From the NCBI GenBank assembly GCA_013396635.1, contig WBMW01005052.1:285379-349378 (forward strand): DNA of 64,000 nucleotides. Direction: 5' to 3'. Of the stretch, positions 62,118 to 64,000 are shown piece after piece; positions within the stretch are counted from its first letter, which is position 1, and every line of letters begins with the position of its first letter. The notes under the pieces were generated by a model. It did not search any database. It was not told the origin of the DNA and worked only from the letters and a program-made list of their open reading frames with translations. Position numbers and translations under genes: made by a program. This stretch comes from Penelope pileata (lineage: Eukaryota; Chordata; Aves; Galliformes; Cracidae).

Positions 62118-62530
62118 TTAAGTTCTGTCGTACAAAACCTTGGACCGTTGCTCCAGAGAGCAGCAGGAGGATGCCACCAGGCAGCACACTGAGGCCAGGG
62201 TGAGGGCAGCTACAGGGCTCAGACATGGCCAACAAGGAGAGTTAGGCAGGCCCTGCCCAAACTCCTGAGGGCCTGTGCTCATACTGAGCCATCTGCCGGG
62301 CAGTGTGGCATGCCACTGCACCATGTTCAGTCAAATGTGAGCATGGGACAGCCAGAGCTCTGCAGAGAAGACATAGATTGCTGATTCTGTGGGTTTCCTC
62401 AAACAAGCAAAGGCAGACCAGGCAGAAGCCAAGGGGGTAGCAATCCCCACAGGCCTCAGGAGCCCAGCATGAAGATCCCTGATGTAGCGTGCATTCATGC
62501 ATACTATCATGATAGAAGATGCATTTCCTC
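62118..62530. other. GC-rich patch of unknown origin
   Basis: This 400-bp block is clearly richer in G+C than the surrounding DNA, with repeated CAGGC/GCCAGG words and frames open only on the minus strand (62118-62324 and 62242-62532). I do not recognise a protein or repeat family. It could be an undescribed interspersed repeat, an LTR fragment or a decayed retrocopy. Confidence 0.35.
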
Positions 62531-63963
62531 ACAAGTACTTACTAGTTTATTGGGTGAGTAAGAGCTAGGAGATTTTCCAATCCCTCCCTGCTTTTTTCTT
62601 AGGGAATAACCACAAAGTGTGTTTCACAAGATGGCCACCTTGCTTTTAGTGAATACATCTTTATCTTGGCTTCAGAATGAAATACATTATTGATTTCAGA
62701 TTAATGAAAGCAAGAAAAAAAATTCAGCAAAATATCTGTGTGAGATTCTTTTACTCTTCTAAAAAATAATAACAATAATTGGATTTGCCTTCCAGACAGG
62801 CATTTGGTATTGATTATGAATCTGAAACCATAAATCAAATAAGGTCAAAATTAATAAGGAAATGAAAGCATATACACATTTTGTAACAAATAAATTTTTA
62901 AAACTCTCCATATCTTAAATGTAAGAATTTTACAACTATTAAATTTACATGTGGTTGTATTACATTTACCTAAGCGGCTTAGTTGCTTTATGTATAACCT
63001 AGTATATAATTAGAAAATTATGGAGTAAGCTTAAGAAAAGTAAAAAGCTTTTTAACACCGCCATAAAGTAAAATATACCTCAAAGACTGTTGTTATGAAA
63101 TACTATTTACTGTTTTTTTTTTTTCTCCCAATCATGGATGAAATTGAGTGATATGATGCAGGATGCTAGAACAGATCAGGAGATGAATTTCTCTCTCTAA
63201 GTATTCTGCACAGTTCTGAACATGAAATTCAAGTCCAGTTGTTGGACTTGAATGAGGACTTGAGTGAGGCTGTTCTATTGAATGATTTGTTTATCCTTTG
63301 ATCTCTATTCAAGACTTAAACTTCAGTAACTGGATATCTCAGCATCATAAAATAATCAGAACTTGAAGGGAGGCATTAAATTACAAAAAAAGAAAAAAAA
63401 TTCTACTTCTTTTCATTTTGATTGCTTTTTTTTCTTATTCATTAAGCAAGAAAAAGCTATGATTTTTATTAATCAATTCTTGGAATGATATTTTTTAGTT
63501 TCTTCCTATGACAAATAAAAGCAAGGATTCTCCAGCTTGTAAGTGCTGCTGATGCTTTTTATGTGCGACAACTGGATTTCCAAAAAAGAAAAAAAAAAAA
63601 ACAACTTGTATCCAGTTGGCTTATACCAAAATCAACTCTCCCAACTATGAATACATATGCTGGTACGGCTCCTACCTTGATTTAGAGTGCAGCCACCATG
63701 TAACTGGAATGTTAGCAGATATGTAAAAAGAGATCTATTTCAGGAGAAACACCATCCTATCGTGCGACTGTGGATTTTAACACAATGTGAATAAAAGATT
63801 GTATTCCTTAGTTATAAAAGGACTCTCTGATTGCTTTGTAATTTTCTTTTGCATTGTTTTTTTCCAGCAAAAAGGGCAAGTTTTTACAAGGTAACATATT
63901 TTCCATAGGGCAACTTTCCTTCAAAGTATTGGCTGAGAAAAAATACGTATTTCATTTCAGATG
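62531..63963. other. AT-rich non-genic stretch
   Basis: No gene is recognised. Poly-T at 63112-63123 and poly-A at 63588-63601 are the simple repeats. Confidence 0.6.
63227..63253. repeat. Perfect 10-bp stem, 7-nt loop inverted repeat
   Basis: ATTCAAGTCC (63227-63236) and GGACTTGAAT (63244-63253) are exact reverse complements around AGTTGTT. A partial third copy (GGACTTGAGT) follows at 63257-63266. It is not followed by a T-run and no gene lies nearby, so it is not a terminator. Confidence 0.85.
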
Positions 63964-63964
63964 T

Positions 63965-64000
63965 TCCCTTCCCTTCCCTTCCCTTCCCTTCCCTTCCCTT
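63965..64000. repeat. (CCCTT)n microsatellite running off the window edge
   Basis: At least seven perfect pentamer units reach base 64000. The array length is unknown because it continues outside the window. It is not the vertebrate telomere repeat. Confidence 0.95.

Noticed and set aside
63965..64000. Telomere-like repeat at the window end
   Set aside because: The unit is CCCTT, not CCCTAA/TTAGGG.
1..64000. A complete provirus or retroviral gag/pol/env genes
   Set aside because: Only LTR sequence is present. No internal viral coding motif was seen, and the only reverse transcriptases are CR1 (non-LTR) type.

Overview
The window looks like AT-rich, non-genic nuclear DNA from a bird, either a gene desert or a very large intron. 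The main evidence is its repeat content. There are about eleven CR1 (chicken-repeat) LINE copies, several ending in the tandem ATTCTATG-type tail typical of avian CR1. There are four copies of two avian-type retroviral LTR families and one internally deleted mariner close to the chicken Galluhop family. I cannot name the species. No host protein-coding gene, rRNA, tRNA or CRISPR array is supported. Most short open reading frames are chance frames in AT-rich DNA or are parts of transposons.

Layout: 1-3.5 kb has no recognised feature. A minus-strand solo LTR (about 3.5-4.0 kb) lies just upstream of a minus-strand CR1 (4.1-4.94 kb). From 4.9 to 21 kb there is only one CR1 tail (9.3 kb), and 9.5-21.0 kb is an 11-kb stretch with no repeat I recognise. 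At 21.0-21.6 kb lies a second solo LTR of the first family, in the opposite orientation, with a clean 5-bp target duplication. From 23.9 to 25.1 kb an ERVL-like LTR abuts a CR1. A very decayed, ancient CR1 occupies about 28.6-29.3 kb. From 32.05 to 33.48 kb another CR1 abuts a second copy of the ERVL-like LTR. From 33.5 to 47.6 kb there is again no recognised interspersed element. From 47.6 to 57.5 kb is a dense cluster: the mariner, then five plus-strand CR1 copies. One of these keeps a 454-codon reverse-transcriptase frame with the family's motifs, and another lies inside a TA-rich microsatellite. The rest is unannotated apart from a GC-rich patch at 62.1-62.5 kb and a (CCCTT)n array at the right edge.

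No genes work together here. The biology is transposon history: insertion, decay, LTR recombination, nested insertion, and possible gene conversion between two CR1 tails. The repeat-poor stretches may hold conserved regulatory DNA, but that cannot be shown from one sequence. I found no previously undescribed functional system.
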